Shown: in pieces, positions 34,883 through 48,023 of the stretch
Layout of the letters: each line of letters opens with the position of its first letter
How positions within the stretch are numbered: the first letter of the stretch is position 1
Source: Molanna angustata
Taxonomy: Eukaryota > Arthropoda > Insecta > Trichoptera > Molannidae
Length of the DNA: 64,000 nt
Direction: 5' to 3'
Assembly (NCBI GenBank): GCA_963576475.1
Contig: OY754986.1
Span: forward strand, 7,951,031 to 8,015,030
The notes under the pieces: generated by a model
What the model was told of the DNA's origin: nothing
The model's input: the letters and a program-made list of their open reading frames with translations, nothing else
Databases searched by the model: none
Made by a program: the position numbers and the translations under genes

Positions 34883-35027
34883 ATTCCATTTTAAATTATA
34901 TTAAAAATAAAACAATTTGTTTTAATAGTCTTCAAGATGCCCTAGCAAGGCGAAATAGCTATCGACGAACTAACAAATATACGTAGAATTTAAAACAAAT
35001 TGTTTTATTTTTAATATAATTTAGAAT
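34883..35027. repeat. Hairpin foldback with about 37-bp arms
   Basis: Arm 34883-34924 (TTATATTAAAAATAAAACAA within it) is complementary to 34991-35027 with only one or two differences. The 66-bp loop contains GATGCCCTAGCAAGGCGAAA, reminiscent of a degenerate hammerhead stem II plus GAAA; the CUGANGA box is not intact. Confidence 0.75.
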
Positions 35028-35039
35028 AGAGCAATGTTT

Positions 35040-35618
35040 TGTTAAAAATTAATACTTCTATAAACTTTTTTGAAAACACTGTTGTTTTTTTTTAAGTACC
35101 AAAATATTGTGACATTTTAGGAGAACAGAACTGTTTTTACTCCTTACTACCCCAGGGGGATATAATGGGGAGTTATGAATTCGAAATTTTTGAGATTATA
35201 TTTTTTATTGCAATTTTATTATGAAAGTTTCATCACAATGTATCGGTGTGTGTGAGTACTCAAAGTTATCACATATACGCTTAGATCCCATTAGATTTTG
35301 ACGGATATCTGATAAGTGCTTCTAAATTTTTTAACTGTCGAATATTTCAAAGTGACCCCAAGCTCAGGAAACTAAAAATTTGATACTTTTATTTTCAAAT
35401 TGCAGAAAGGCACATCACTTACATGAAAAGGTATTGAATAATTATTGACTTGGCGTTATTAGTTTGCAATACATTAAAAAATATTTAAATCAAAACTAAT
35501 TTACTCAAATTATTTCCTGAAAGTGCTGAAAATTTTCTATACAAAATTTTAATACTTTGATGATTGACTTGGTAGTATAGCGTTGGCTGTTTTTTGTTTT
35601 TTTAAATATAACTTATTT
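35040..35618. other. No gene seen
   Basis: AT-rich. The stretch 35500-35580 resembles 45500-45580 (CTATACAAAATTTTAATACTTTG-type), a dispersed repeat of unknown type. Confidence 0.4.
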
Positions 35619-36730
35619 TCCCACTGTCGATTCGTTCAAGAGAATTTAATTCTCTTAATGAATCGACAGTGGGAAAAACGAAGGAAAATTTTTTTGGTAG
35701 TGGATTTTTAGCATGCAAAAAACACCTACTAAGAGGCTTCATAACATTATATGTTCTATATATACCTATGGATGAATTCAGAATTTGAAGTAAAACATTT
35801 TGTGTGTTTTTATGTGTCTGTGTGCGTGTCCATCCGTCCCCCCTTATTACTTCTGATCCGCTCAATACACAGAGCCTAAAATTTCAGAATATACAGAAAG
35901 TTATAAAGATAGGCCTACAAAAAATTTTATTTTCGTTTCAGTAAAATTTTACTTTGTTTTTTCATATAATATCTTAAAAACCATAAAAGCTAAAACGCTG
36001 AAAATTGGTATAAATATAAAAAAATACAAAATATCAAATTAGTTTTTATTTTAATTCCAAAGTTTCTCAAATATTTTTTTTATTAAGAAAAACATTTTTT
36101 GTGATAAATGTTTACTTTATAAACTGCCTATATTTCCAAAGATTTAAAAAATATTGAAAAAAGCCGAATCTCCCCAACTAGATAATTCAATTTTCTATAA
36201 AAAATATGAACATTGTAATTAGATGATGAGTCAATGGCAGAGCGGTTAGCGTGCTGGGTTAGTAATCCAGTGGTCGCGAGTTCGAATCCTGCCTCGACCG
36301 ATTTCGTTCACCTATAGCACAAGCATTTATTTGCTTATTTTAGGGAACGTATGAAGATGTATATGTACTTGTTTAATAAGGACACATTCATTTTTTATAA
36401 AAAAAAATGTACATCTCAAACTAATTTAACATTTTTTTTCAATTTAGTGTCGACATCGTTTCAAAATCTAATCTCACTGAATAGTTAATAGAAACTTACT
36501 TAATCTAAAATCATACATACATCATGCTGTTATGCATATTCTGGGTAAGAAAAACAGACTGATCTCCATACTATCCTATCCTGACATACATACCTACATG
36601 TTTTATATAGAAAACAAAATATCCTAAAATATTTAATAATTTGGATTGATTGAAGTGTTTATAGTTTGGTACGTATTCTTCAATCATATGTACATACCAT
36701 CGCCATCGACAGTTGGATCTCATACAACTA
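35619..36730 (+). mobile_element. Helitron copy H12, older and diverged, split by a SINE
   Basis: Plus-strand orientation: it starts TCCCACTGTCGATTCG and folds immediately into a near-perfect 5' hairpin (arms around AAGAGAATTTAATTCTCTT, 35619-35674). It then follows the family order to TCGACAGTTGGATCTCATAC and AACTAA at about 36730, where the terminal CTAG has decayed. Many substitutions and indels show it is older than H4-H11. A SINE interrupts it at 36225-36350. Confidence 0.8.
36225..36350 (+). mobile_element. tRNA-derived SINE, family S1, copy 2
   Basis: The head has an A-box-like TGGCAGAGCGGTTAGCGTGC, an anticodon stem GCTGGGTTAGTAATCCAG and a B-box GCGAGTTCGAATCCTGC, followed by the S1 tail TTCACCTATAGCACAAGC. 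The 5' acceptor strand pairs poorly, so it is not a functional tRNA. It is inserted in Helitron H12. Confidence 0.8.
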
Positions 36731-36985
36731 ATTTTTAATGTAATTGTTTTTTTTAATTGTCTGTTTGGTGGGAACCCGCCATTAAATAAACAAGATGCTC
36801 ACTAAATATTAGTATTTGTATGAATGATAATTATATTTCTGGAACGTTTGTTTGTTGATCCTCGCCCAGGTCAATAAAACTGTGTTTTGTTACGACCTTA
36901 AAAACTTAGCCCTATATAAATTGTGGCATTTTTCTCTACCTTTTGTTTACCCAATTTGTGAATAAAGTCCATTTATTTTTTTAAT
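36731..36985. other. Spacer with TATA-like and AATAAA signals before the satellite
   Basis: Contains CCTATATAAATTGTGG and, about 60 bp on, GTGAATAAAGTCC. This could be the remains of an LTR or a promoter/polyA pair, but no TG...CA pair with target duplication could be defined. Confidence 0.3.
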
Positions 36986-39900
36986 ACATGAAGAGAGAGA
37001 TCGTTATTCATTTTCTTCCTTTGTATATTTGGTATTAAAGTTTCTATCTGCTTGACGCTGCTGTGTTTATATTACATGAAGAGAGAGATCGCTATTCATT
37101 TTCTTCCTTTGTATATTTGGTATTAAAGTTCCTATCTGCTTGACGCTGCTGTGTTTATATTACATGAAGAGAGAGATCGTTATTCATTTTCTTCCTTTGT
37201 ATATTTGGTATTAAAGTTTCTATCTGCTTGACGCTGCTGTGTTTATATTACATGAAGAGAGAGATCGCTATTCATTTTCTTCCTTTGTATATTTGGTATT
37301 AAAGTTCCTATCTGCTTGACGCTGCTGTGTTTATATTACATGAAGAGAGAGATCGTTATTCATTTTCTTCCTTTGTATATTTGGTATTAAAGTTTCTATC
37401 TGCTTGACGCTGCTGTGTTTATATTACATGAAGAGAGAGATCGTTATTCATTTTCTTCCTTTGTATATTTGGTATTAAAGTTTCTATCTCCTTGACGCTG
37501 CTGTGTTTATATTACATGAAGAGAGAGATCGTTATTCATTTTCTTCCTTTGTATATTTGGTATTAAAGTTCCTATCTGCTTGACGCTGCTGTGTTTATAT
37601 TACATGAAGAGAGAGATCGTTATTCATTTTCTTCCTTTGTATATTTGGTATTAAAGTTTCTATCTCCTTGACGCTGCTGTGTTTATATTACATGAAGAGA
37701 GAGATCGTTATTCATTTTCTTCCTTTGTATATTTGGTATTAAAGTTCCTATCTGCTTGACGCTGCTGTGTTTATATTACATGAAGAGAGAGATCGTTATT
37801 CATTTTCTTCCTTTGTATATTTGGTATTAAAGTTTCTATCTCCTTGACACTGCTGTGTTTATATTACATGAAGAGAGAGATCGTTATTCATTTTCTTCCT
37901 TTGTATATTTGGTATTAAAGTTTCTATCTGCTTGACGCTGCTGTGTTTATATTACATGAAGAGAGAGATCGTTATTCATTTTCTTCCTTTGTATATTTGG
38001 TATTAAAGTTTCTATCTGCTTGACGCTGCTGTGTTTATATTACATGAAGAGAGAGATCGTTATTCATTTTCTTCCTTTGTATATTTGGTATTAAAGTTTC
38101 TATCTGCTTGACGCTGCTGTGTTTATATTACATGAAGAGAGAGATCGTTATTCATTTTCTTCCTTTGTATATTTGGTATTAAAGTTTCTATCTGCTTGAC
38201 GCTGCTGTGTTTATATTACATGAAGAGAGAGATCGTTATTCATTTTCTTCCTTTGTATATTTGGTATTAAAGTTTCTATCTCCTTGACGCTGCTGTGTTT
38301 ATATTACATGAAGAGAGAGATCGTTATTCATTTTCTTCCTTTGTATATTTGGTATTAAAGTTTCTATCTGCTTGACGCTGCTGTGTTTATATTACATGAA
38401 GAGAGAGATCGTTATTCATTTTCTTCCTTTGTATATTTGGTATTAAAGTTTCTATCTGCTTGACGCTGCTGTGTTTATATTACATGAAGAGAGAGATCGT
38501 TATTCATTTTCTTCCTTTGTATATTTGGTATTAAAGTTTCTATCTGCTTGACGCTGCTGTGTTTATATTACATGAAGAGAGAGATCGTTATTCATTTTCT
38601 TCCTTTGTATATTTGGTATTAAAGTTTCTATCTGCTTGACGCTGCTGTGTTTATATTACATGAAGAGAGAGATCGTTATTCATTTTCTTCCTTTGTATAT
38701 ATGGTATTAAAGTTTCTATCTGCTTGACGCTGCTGTGTTTATATTACATGAAGAGAGAGATCGTTATTCATTTTCTTCCTTTGTATATTTGGTATTAAAG
38801 TTTCTATCTGCTTGACGCTGCTGTGTTTATATTACATGAAGAGAGAGATCGTTATTCATTTTCTTCCTTTGTATATTTGGTATTAAAGTTTCTATCTGCT
38901 TGACGCTGCTGTGTTTATATTACATGAAGAGAGAGATCGTTATTCATTTTCTTCCTTTGTATATTTGGTATTAAAGTTTCTATCTGCTTGACGCTGCTGT
39001 GTTTATATTACATGAAGAGAGAGATCGTTATTCATTTTCTTCCTTTGTATATTTGGTATTAAAGTTTCTATCTGCTTGACGCTGCTGTGTTTATATTACA
39101 TGAAGAGAGAGATCGTTATTCATTTTCTTCCTTTGTATATTTGGTATTAAAGTTTCTATCTGCTTGACGCTGCTGTGTTTATATTACATGAAGAGAGAGA
39201 TCGTTATTCATTTTCTTCCTTTGTATATTTGGTATTAAAGTTTCTATCTGCTTGACGCTGCTGTGTTTATATTACATGAAGAGAGAGATCGTTATTCATT
39301 TTCTTCCTTTGTATATTTGGTATTAAAGTTTCTATCTCCTTGACGCTGCTGTGTTTATATTACATGAAGAGAGAGATCGTTATTCATTTTCTTCCTTTGT
39401 ATATTTGGTATTAAAGTTTCTATCTGCTTGACGCTGCTGTGTTTATATTACATGAAGAGAGAGATCGTTATTCATTTTCTTCCTTTGTATATTTGGTATT
39501 AAAGTTTCTATCTGCTTGACGCTGCTGTGTTTATATTACATGAAGAGAGAGATCGTTATTCATTTTCTTCCTTTGTATATTTGGTATTAAAGTTTCTATC
39601 TGCTTGACGCTGCTGTGTTTATATTACATGAAGAGAGAGATCGTTATTCATTTTCTTCCTTTGTATATTTGGTATTAAAGTTTCTATCTGCTTGACGCTG
39701 CTGTGTTTATATTACATGAAGAGAGAGATCGTTATTCATTTTCTTCCTTTGTATATTTGGTATTAAAGTTTCTATCTGCTTGACGCTGCTGTGTTTATAT
39801 TACATGAAGAGAGAGATCGTTATTCATTTTCTTCATTTGTATATTTGGTATTAAAGTTTCTATCTCCTTGACGCTGCTGTGTTTATATTACATGAAGAGA

Positions 39901-42900
39901 GAGATCGTTATTCATTTTCTTCCTTTGTATATTTGGTATTAAAGTTTCTATCTGCTTGACGCTGCTGTGTTTATATTACATGAAGAGAGAGATCGTTATT
40001 CATTTTCTTCCTTTGTATATTTGGTATTAAAGTTTCTATCTGCTTGACGCTGCTGTGTTTATATTACATGAAGAGAGAGATCGTTATTCATTTTCTTCCT
40101 TTGTATATTTGGTATTAAAGTTTCTATCTGCTTGACGCTGCTGTGTTTATATTACATGAAGAGAGAGATCGTTATTCATTTTCTTCCTTTGTATATTTGG
40201 TATTAAAGTTTCTATCTCCTTGACGCTGCTGTGTTTATATTACATGAAGAGAGAGATCGTTATTCATTTTCTTCCTTTGTATATTTGGTATTAAAGTTTC
40301 TATCTGCTTGACGCTGCTGTGTTTATATTACATGAAGAGAGAGATCGTTATTCATTTTCTTCCTTTGTATATTTGGTATTAAAGTTTCTATCTCCTTGAC
40401 GCTGCTGTGTTTATATTACATGAAGAGAGAGATCGTTATTCATTTTCTTCCTTTGTATATTTGGTATTAAAGTTCCTATCTGCTTGACGCTGCTGTGTTT
40501 ATATTACATGAAGAGAGAGATCGTTATTCATTTTCTTCCTTTGTATATTTGGTATTAAAGTTTCTATCTCCTTGACACTGCTGTGTTTATATTACATGAA
40601 GAGAGAGATCGTTATTCATTTTCTTCCTTTGTATATTTGGTATTAAAGTTTCTATCTGCTTGACGCTGCTGTGTTTATATTACATGAAGAGAGAGATCGT
40701 TATTCATTTTCTTCCTTTGTATATTTGGTATTAAAGTTTCTATCTGCTTGACGCTGCTGTGTTTATATTACATGAAGAGAGAGATCGTTATTCATTTTCT
40801 TCCTTTGTATATTTGGTATTAAAGTTTCTATCTGCTTGACGCTGCTGTGTTTATATTACATGAAGAGAGAGATCGTTATTCATTTTCTTCCTTTGTATAT
40901 TTGGTATTAAAGTTTCTATCTGCTTGACGCTGCTGTGTTTATATTACATGAAGAGAGAGATCGTTATTCATTTTCTTCCTTTGTATATTTGGTATTAAAG
41001 TTTCTATCTCCTTGACGCTGCTGTGTTTATATTACATGAAGAGAGAGATCGTTATTCATTTTCTTCCTTTGTATATTTGGTATTAAAGTTTCTATCTGCT
41101 TGACGCTGCTGTGTTTATATTACATGAAGAGAGAGATCGTTATTCATTTTCTTCCTTTGTATATTTGGTATTAAAGTTTCTATCTGCTTGACGCTGCTGT
41201 GTTTATATTACATGAAGAGAGAGATCGTTATTCATTTTCTTCCTTTGTATATTTGGTATTAAAGTTTCTATCTGCTTGACGCTGCTGTGTTTATATTACA
41301 TGAAGAGAGAGATCGTTATTCATTTTCTTCCTTTGTATATTTGGTATTAAAGTTTCTATCTGCTTGACGCTGCTGTGTTTATATTACATGAAGAGAGAGA
41401 TCGTTATTCATTTTCTTCCTTTGTATATTTGGTATTAAAGTTTCTATCTGCTTGACGCTGCTGTGTTTATATTACATGAAGAGAGAGATCGTTATTCATT
41501 TTCTTCCTTTGTATATTTGGTATTAAAGTTTCTATCTGCTTGACGCTGCTGTGTTTATATTACATGAAGAGAGAGATCGTTATTCATTTTCTTCCTTTGT
41601 ATATTTGGTATTAAAGTTTCTATCTGCTTGACGCTGCTGTGTTTATATTACATGAAGAGAGAGATCGTTATTCATTTTCTTCCTTTGTATATTTGGTATT
41701 AAAGTTTCTATCTCCTTGACGCTGCTGTGTTTATATTACATGAAGAGAGAGATCGTTATTCATTTTCTTCCTTTGTATATTTGGTATTAAAGTTCCTATC
41801 TGCTTGACGCTGCTGTGTTTATATTACATGAAGAGAGAGATCGTTATTCATTTTCTTCCTTTGTATATTTGGTATTAAAGTTTCTATCTCCTTGACGCTG
41901 CTGTGTTTATATTACATGAAGAGAGAGATCGTTATTCATTTTCTTCCTTTGTATATTTGGTATTAAAGTTTCTATCTGCTTGACGCTGCTGTGTTTATAT
42001 TACATGAAGAGAGAGATCGTTATTCATTTTCTTCCTTTGTATATTTGGTATTAAAGTTTCTATCTGCTTGACGCTGCTGTGTTTATATTACATGAAGAGA
42101 GAGATCGTTATTCATTTTCTTCCTTTGTATATTTGGTATTAAAGTTTCTATCTGCTTGACGCTGCTGTGTTTATATTACATGAAGAGAGAGATCGTTATT
42201 CATTTTCTTCCTTTGTATATTTGGTATTAAAGTTTCTATCTGCTTGACGCTGCTGTGTTTATATTACATGAAGAGAGAGATCGTTATTCATTTTCTTCCT
42301 TTGTATATTTGGTATTAAAGTTTCTATCTGCTTGACGCTGCTGTGTTTATATTACATGAAGAGAGAGATCGTTATTCATTTTCTTCCTTTGTATATTTGG
42401 TATTAAAGTTTCTATCTGCTTGACGCTGCTGTGTTTATATTACATGAAGAGAGAGATCGTTATTCATTTTCTTCCTTTGTATATTTGGTATTAAAGTTTC
42501 TATCTGCTTGACGCTGCTGTGTTTATATTACATGAAGAGAGAGATCGTTATTCATTTTCTTCCTTTGTATATTTGGTATTAAAGTTTCTATCTGCTTGAC
42601 GCTGCTGTGTTTATATTACATGAAGAGAGAGATCGTTATTCATTTTCTTCCTTTGTATATTTGGTATTAAAGTTTCTATCTGCTTGACGCTGCTGTGTTT
42701 ATATTACATGAAGAGAGAGATCGTTATTCATTTTCTTCCTTTGTATATTTGGTATTAAAGTTTCTATCTCCTTGACGCTGCTGTGTTTATATTACATGAA
42801 GACAGAGATCGTTATTCATTTTCTTCCTTTGTATATTTGGTATTAAAGTTTCTATCTGCTTGACGCTGCTGTGTTTATATTACATGAAGAGAGAGATCGT

Positions 42901-43585
42901 TATTCATTTTCTTCCTTTGTATATTTGGTATTAAAGTTTCTATCTCCTTGACGCTGCTGTGTTTATATTACATGAAGAGAGAGATCGTTATTCATTTTCT
43001 TCCTTTGTATATTTGGTATTAAAGTTTCTATCTCCTTGACACTGCTGTGTTTATATTACATGAAGAGAGAGATCGTTATTCATTTTCTTCCTTTGTATAT
43101 TTGGTATTAAAGTTTCTATCTGCTTGACGCTGCTGTGTTTATATTACATGAAGAGAGAGATCGTTATTCATTTTCTTCCTTTGTATATTTGGTATTAAAG
43201 TTTCTATCTGCTTGACGCTGCTGTGTTTATATTACATGAAGAGAGAGATCGTTATTCATTTTCTTCCTTTGTATATTTGGTATTAAAGTTTCTATCTGCT
43301 TGACGCTGCTGTGTTTATATTACATGAAGAGAGAGAGCGTTATTCATTTTCTTCCTTTGTATATTTGGTATTAAAGTTTCTATCTGCTTGACGCTGCTGT
43401 GTTTATATTACATGAAGAGAGAGATCGTTATTCATTTTCTTCCTTTGTATATTTGGTATTAAAGTTTCTATCTGCTTGACGCTGCTGTGTTTATATTACA
43501 TGAAGAGAGAGATCGTTATTCATTTTCTTCCTTTGTATAATTGGTATTAAAGTTTCTATCTGCTTGACGCTGCTGTGTTTATGTT
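36986..43585 (+). repeat. 88-bp satellite array, 75 units
   Basis: The start ACATGAAGAGAGAGATCG recurs every 88 bp from 36986 to 43498 (6512 = 74 x 88), so register is kept across 6.6 kb with no net indel. Units differ only at a few positions: CGTTATT/CGCTATT, GTTTCTA/GTTCCTA, CTGCTTG/CTCCTTG and GACGCTG/GACACTG. Variant blocks repeat at multiples of 88 (GTTCCTATC at 37744, 40472 and 41792, separated by 31 and 15 units), showing recent block duplication. It is not a CRISPR: no unique spacers. There is no conserved reading frame, since 88 is not a multiple of three. Confidence 0.97.
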
Positions 43586-43662
43586 ACAAACAACAGAATT
43601 GTGTTATCAATAATGCTGTTAAACTATATTTTTTATTGATATTTAGAACCAACAGTTTATAA
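43586..43662. other. Junction between satellite and Helitron H13
   Basis: 77 bp of AT-rich sequence. The last satellite unit diverges at GTTTATGTTACAAACAAC. Confidence 0.6.
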
Positions 43663-44146
<484 letters not shown>

Positions 44147-44149
44147 TAG

Positions 44150-45240
44150 CATTCTTCTTCTTGTGTCATATCAGGTTTCCCCGACGTTGATGATCACCAT
44201 AGAGAAAGCCTCTCTGTCCTGTACAGTGCGAAACAGCTCCTCCTGAATGTTTCGCAGCCAGGAAATCTGCATTCTTCCGATCCCTCTACGACCCACAATC
44301 TTCCCCTGCATGACGAACTGAAGGATGGCATACTTTTCACCTCTCAGAATATGGCCGAAGTACAAAACTATACGGAACTTAACATTGGTGAATAATTCTC
44401 TGTTGGTGTTGGCTCTACGTAGTACTTCAGTGTTACTGACCATGTCAGTCCACGATATTCTAAGCATTCTGCGGTGGATCCACATTTCAAATGCTTCAAG
44501 GCGGTTTATAATATTAACTTTGAGAGTCCACGCCTCCACCACATAAAGCAGAACTGACCACACAGAACACTTGACCATTCTTTGTCTCAGCTTTAAGTTG
44601 ATAATGTCGTCGATGAGAAGATTTTTCATTTTGTAAAATTTCGATCGGGCCGCTTCTATTCTGCATTTTACTTCAGTGTCAGGGTCTAGATTCTCAGTAA
44701 TTATACTACCCGAGTAATTAAATTGTTTTAACCTTTCGATACTTATACCCTTAAGTTGAAGATTTATGTATATTTGGGTGGCTATCACAGCTAAAAATCA
44801 TCATTTTGGTTTTCTTAATATTAATGTTAAGTCCATAATGCTCTCCGATAGAATTGATTTTATTAAGTAGTTGTTGAAGGTCTTGTATATTGTTCTCAAG
44901 TAATACGGTGTCATCTGCATATCTGATATTATTGATGACCACACCATTGACCTTCACACCGAGATCTGTATCAGTCATCGCTTCCTTAAATACCAAGTCA
45001 GAATACAAATTAAACAGAGTAGGTAAAAAAACACACCCCTGTCGGACTCCTCGTTGAATGGGAATACCCTGGGAAGTGTTTCCATTATCAAGTTTTATAA
45101 CAGCCCTTTGGTCCCAGTACAGGTTCTTGATTATTCTCACATCTTTCCCGTCTATACCACATCTTAACAACATTTTAATTAAATCTGTATGTTTTACTCT
45201 GTCAAAAGCCTTTCATAATCAATAAAACAAGCATATATAT
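44150..45240 (-). pseudogene. RTE-like retrotransposon RT and C-terminus
   Basis: Minus strand, in order: a frameshifted FIDYE...AFDRVKH (motif A region, near 45215), RGVRQGCVFLPTLFNLYSD, the catalytic IRYADDTVLL (near 44925), LNINIKKTKMM, then after a second frameshift near 44770 FNYSGSIITE, VWSVLLYVVEAWTL, RLEAFEMWIHRRML and GRMQISWLRN. The 3' end is an AAGAAG run. It covers the RT palm to the C-terminus, lacks the endonuclease and has two frameshifts. GC content is higher than its surroundings. Confidence 0.82.
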
Positions 45241-45302
45241 ATTTTCTTTGATCATAACATTTTGAAAATATACATGGTTCTACATGTTTATTTTCCTTAT
45301 AA

Positions 45303-45395
45303 TAGGACGACCGTTTCGACTATCAAGGCCCTTATCAACTGGTAAACATAGAGTGGTGTATTTTTCTTACATACTAGAAATCGGTTTATTTTACA
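45303..45395 (+). repeat. Half-copy of the 16-kb foldback arm
   Basis: GGACGACCGTTTCGACTATC, CCCTTATCAACTGGTAAACA and a TTTTTCTTACATACTAGAAA segment match 16500-16575. No opposing arm is present. Confidence 0.7.
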
Positions 45396-46299
45396 ACTAT
45401 ACAAATTATTTTACATTACATTTATGAAATATCCTAAACAGTTGTAGTGTTGCTTATGTTGGTAAATTACTTCTATGCACTTAAATCAAAAGTTATTTAA
45501 TAAACTCATTTAATGAAAATGCTGAATATTTTCCATACAAAATTTGAATACTTTGTAGAGTGACTTGTTAGTGAGGAGTTTAGCTTTGGCCACAACCCAC
45601 TCGTTTATTTCATGTTTTGGTTTATTTTGAGTCCATATTTGTATCGTTTTTATGATTGCTTACTTCCATTATTTTTATTTTTGATTTGATTGTTTTGCTG
45701 TGTGGTTTTTACTTTTTTGTTTTGATAAGTGTATACTCAATATATTTTTTCTTATTCCATTTTTTTTTTCGATGTGTTTTTTTATAAATGAATGTAAAAG
45801 GCAATTTATGCCGTAAACAAAAAAAATAGTATTGATTTTCATTAAATATAAAAAAATGCAAAATTATGGTTAAGAAATGACCGCTTCCCCCTCACTATGA
45901 ATCTGTTCGTGTAAAAGAACTCATTCTTTTTTTTAAGTATGTAAATTATAGTATATTATTACAAATTCTCAAAAATTTTTACCCTGAAAATATTTAAAAT
46001 ATTACTGTCTTTTATTGGTTTATGAAGCCCCGCTGTTAGTATTGTTAATACAATCAAATATACCGATTATGAAAAATCATTTAACCAAAATATAGTATAC
46101 TCTCAAACTGTAAATTACAGTAAAATTATTTCAAATACTCAACAAATTTTACCCTGAAAATATTAAAAATATTACTGTTTTTTCTTGGTTTATGAAGCCC
46201 AGCTGTTAGCATTGTTAATACAATAAAATCTCGAATAAGCTGTTACTAAATGTAAAAAAATGTCACTCCATTACATTCTCTAGGAAAAAGAGTACAATA
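45396..46299. repeat. Spacer with a 170-bp tandem duplication
   Basis: TTTTTACCCTGAAAATATTT with the following TATGAAGCCC and GCTGTTAG segments occurs at about 45976 and again at about 46146 (170 bp apart), with divergence. Part of it (GAAAAATCATTTAACCAAAA) recurs at 47111. No gene seen. Confidence 0.6.
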
Positions 46300-47099
46300 C
46301 AATACACATACACAATCAATAGGGAGGCGATTGATAAGAAATCAGACTGTAGAGACTTAGGTATACAACTGGACAGTAAACTTTTATTTGACAAACACAT
46401 TGACACAATTACACTGAAAGCTTATAAAATGTTGGGATTCCTGATGAGAGTATGCAAACCATTCACACAAGTGAAAACATTTATCTTACTATATAACACA
46501 ATTGTTAGAAGTCAATTGGAACATGCATCAGTCATCTGGAATCCACAATATAATATTTATATTAACAATATAGAACGAATACAACAAATATTTTTGAAAC
46601 ATATGAAGTACAAATTTGGTAATAACTACAAACATGAATTGCAGACTTTACAGACAAGACGAAGGACCTCAGACTTAATGTACCTTTATGACATAATAAA
46701 CTTCAATATTGACTGTACAGACCTTCTGAAAATTATTAACTTCAACATACCAAACAGACGAACAAGACACACCTCAACGTTCTTTTTAGACAAAAAAAAC
46801 ACTAATGCCGCTCAAAATTCGCCATTGTACCGATGCCTTACCACGTATAATAATTTGGAAAAGATCAGGTCCGTGGACATATTCTGTATGTCCAGGACTC
46901 TTTTCAGGAGCCACGTTAGACAGGAATAATATTTTTTTTTTTTTATTACCAGTAGTGAGTACAATGCACCATGAAATCAAAGGTGGGCTGATTAAGTTAC
47001 AATTACTTATGTTGCTTACAATTACTTATGTTATATTTGTTTAAAAAAATATTATTGTACGTTGCCCATTTTTTCAAATAAAATAAAAAAAAAAAAAAA
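46300..47099 (+). pseudogene. Jockey-supergroup LINE 3' end with A-rich tail
   Basis: The plus frame reads CRDLGIQLDSKLLFDKHID, then KMLGFLMRVCKPF, VRSQLEHASVIWNPQYN, IERIQQIFLKHMKYKFG, FNIPNRRTRHTSTFF and NSPLYRC, ending at a TAA at 46927. The C-terminal 166 residues are open, so this copy is younger than most in the window. The 3' UTR holds a duplicated TTACAATTACTTATG and ends in an A-run near 47085. The RT catalytic core is absent (5' truncation). Confidence 0.8.
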
Positions 47100-47848
47100 T
47101 ATGTCGATTTTGAAAAATCATTTAACCAAAATATAATATCAAAGCAATATCCTCTCAAACTGCCTCCATATGACCTTCGATCTGCTCATCCAATTAAATT
47201 AATTGAGTCCAATCTGGAAATCGGAAAGAGATAGAATTTAGTTAAACAATTAAGGAGACTATTGGCAATCTCTCGGACTCTCGGAGAGAAAGGATTCAGA
47301 TAATTACCAAGAAAAGGATACGAAGTACCTACCAAAGACAATAACATCGGAGAAGATGGAACTCAAATAATGATACTGAACCATTTATTTTAAATGTAAC
47401 TTGCCGATATCCCCCATTGTTCCACTTTCTCCAAATCAACGGAGAAAAACTCGATATCCTACTCGACGAAAAGCAATGAAAATTCTTTTCAGATTTTCGC
47501 GAAAAAAATCCTGTTTACAATTGCCTTAAAGAATTTGAATTTATTTGTCAACAGTCGAAAGTGTCGAAACAAAATATTGCAAATTGAATTCAAAACGAAA
47601 TTACGTAATCGATTGGGTTGTAGCAAACGCACAGCTTCTCACGACGACTTGTTTTTTACAGTTTATTATATAGGTAATTTAATTTTACAGGAATTTGATA
47701 TCGCATCAGTAATCAGAGACAAAAATAAGTATCGAAATAAAAGGGCTTTAATTTTATGATTTACCATTTCAAATAAAGAGAAAAATTGAGGGCTGGGCCC
47801 TCCTCAATTCTCATACCTGTCTCTGAATACGCATGTAAAAGTCCCATT
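47100..47848. other. No gene seen
   Basis: The ORF at 47535-47759 has no recognisable motif. Confidence 0.4.
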
Positions 47849-48010
47849 GGACTTTCTTCTTCTTCATCTATTTCTCTAACCCTCGTCCTTCCACTGCTGC
47901 ATGTAGGCCTCTTCCACACACTTCCACTCTGTTCTGTCGCCTCCGCATCCAGGTTTTACCACATGGCCACTTGGACAATGTCGTCAGACCATCTTTTAGG
48001 GGGTCTTTTT
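47849..48010 (-). pseudogene. RTE-like 3' end
   Basis: The minus strand reads PPKRWSDDIVQVAMW, then a CVEEAYMQQW-like tail and the terminal AAGAAGAAG. This is the RPPxRWxDD...AFxQQW ending of RTE elements. It abuts the TIR element at 48024. Confidence 0.7.
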
Positions 48011-48023
48011 ACACTCCTACAAT

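Noticed and set aside
36225..36305. Functional tRNA-Thr(AGT)
   Set aside because: The acceptor stem and T-stem pair poorly, and the non-tRNA tail shared with 7856-7965 marks it as a SINE.
36986..43585. CRISPR-like regular array
   Set aside because: Units are contiguous with no unique spacers and the context is eukaryotic; it is a satellite.
36740..43590. Complete LTR retrotransposon around the satellite
   Set aside because: TATA- and AATAAA-like signals exist on the left only; no gag-pol, no second LTR and no target duplication.
44325..44546. Plus-strand ORF
   Set aside because: Antisense shadow of the RTE-like C-terminus on the minus strand.
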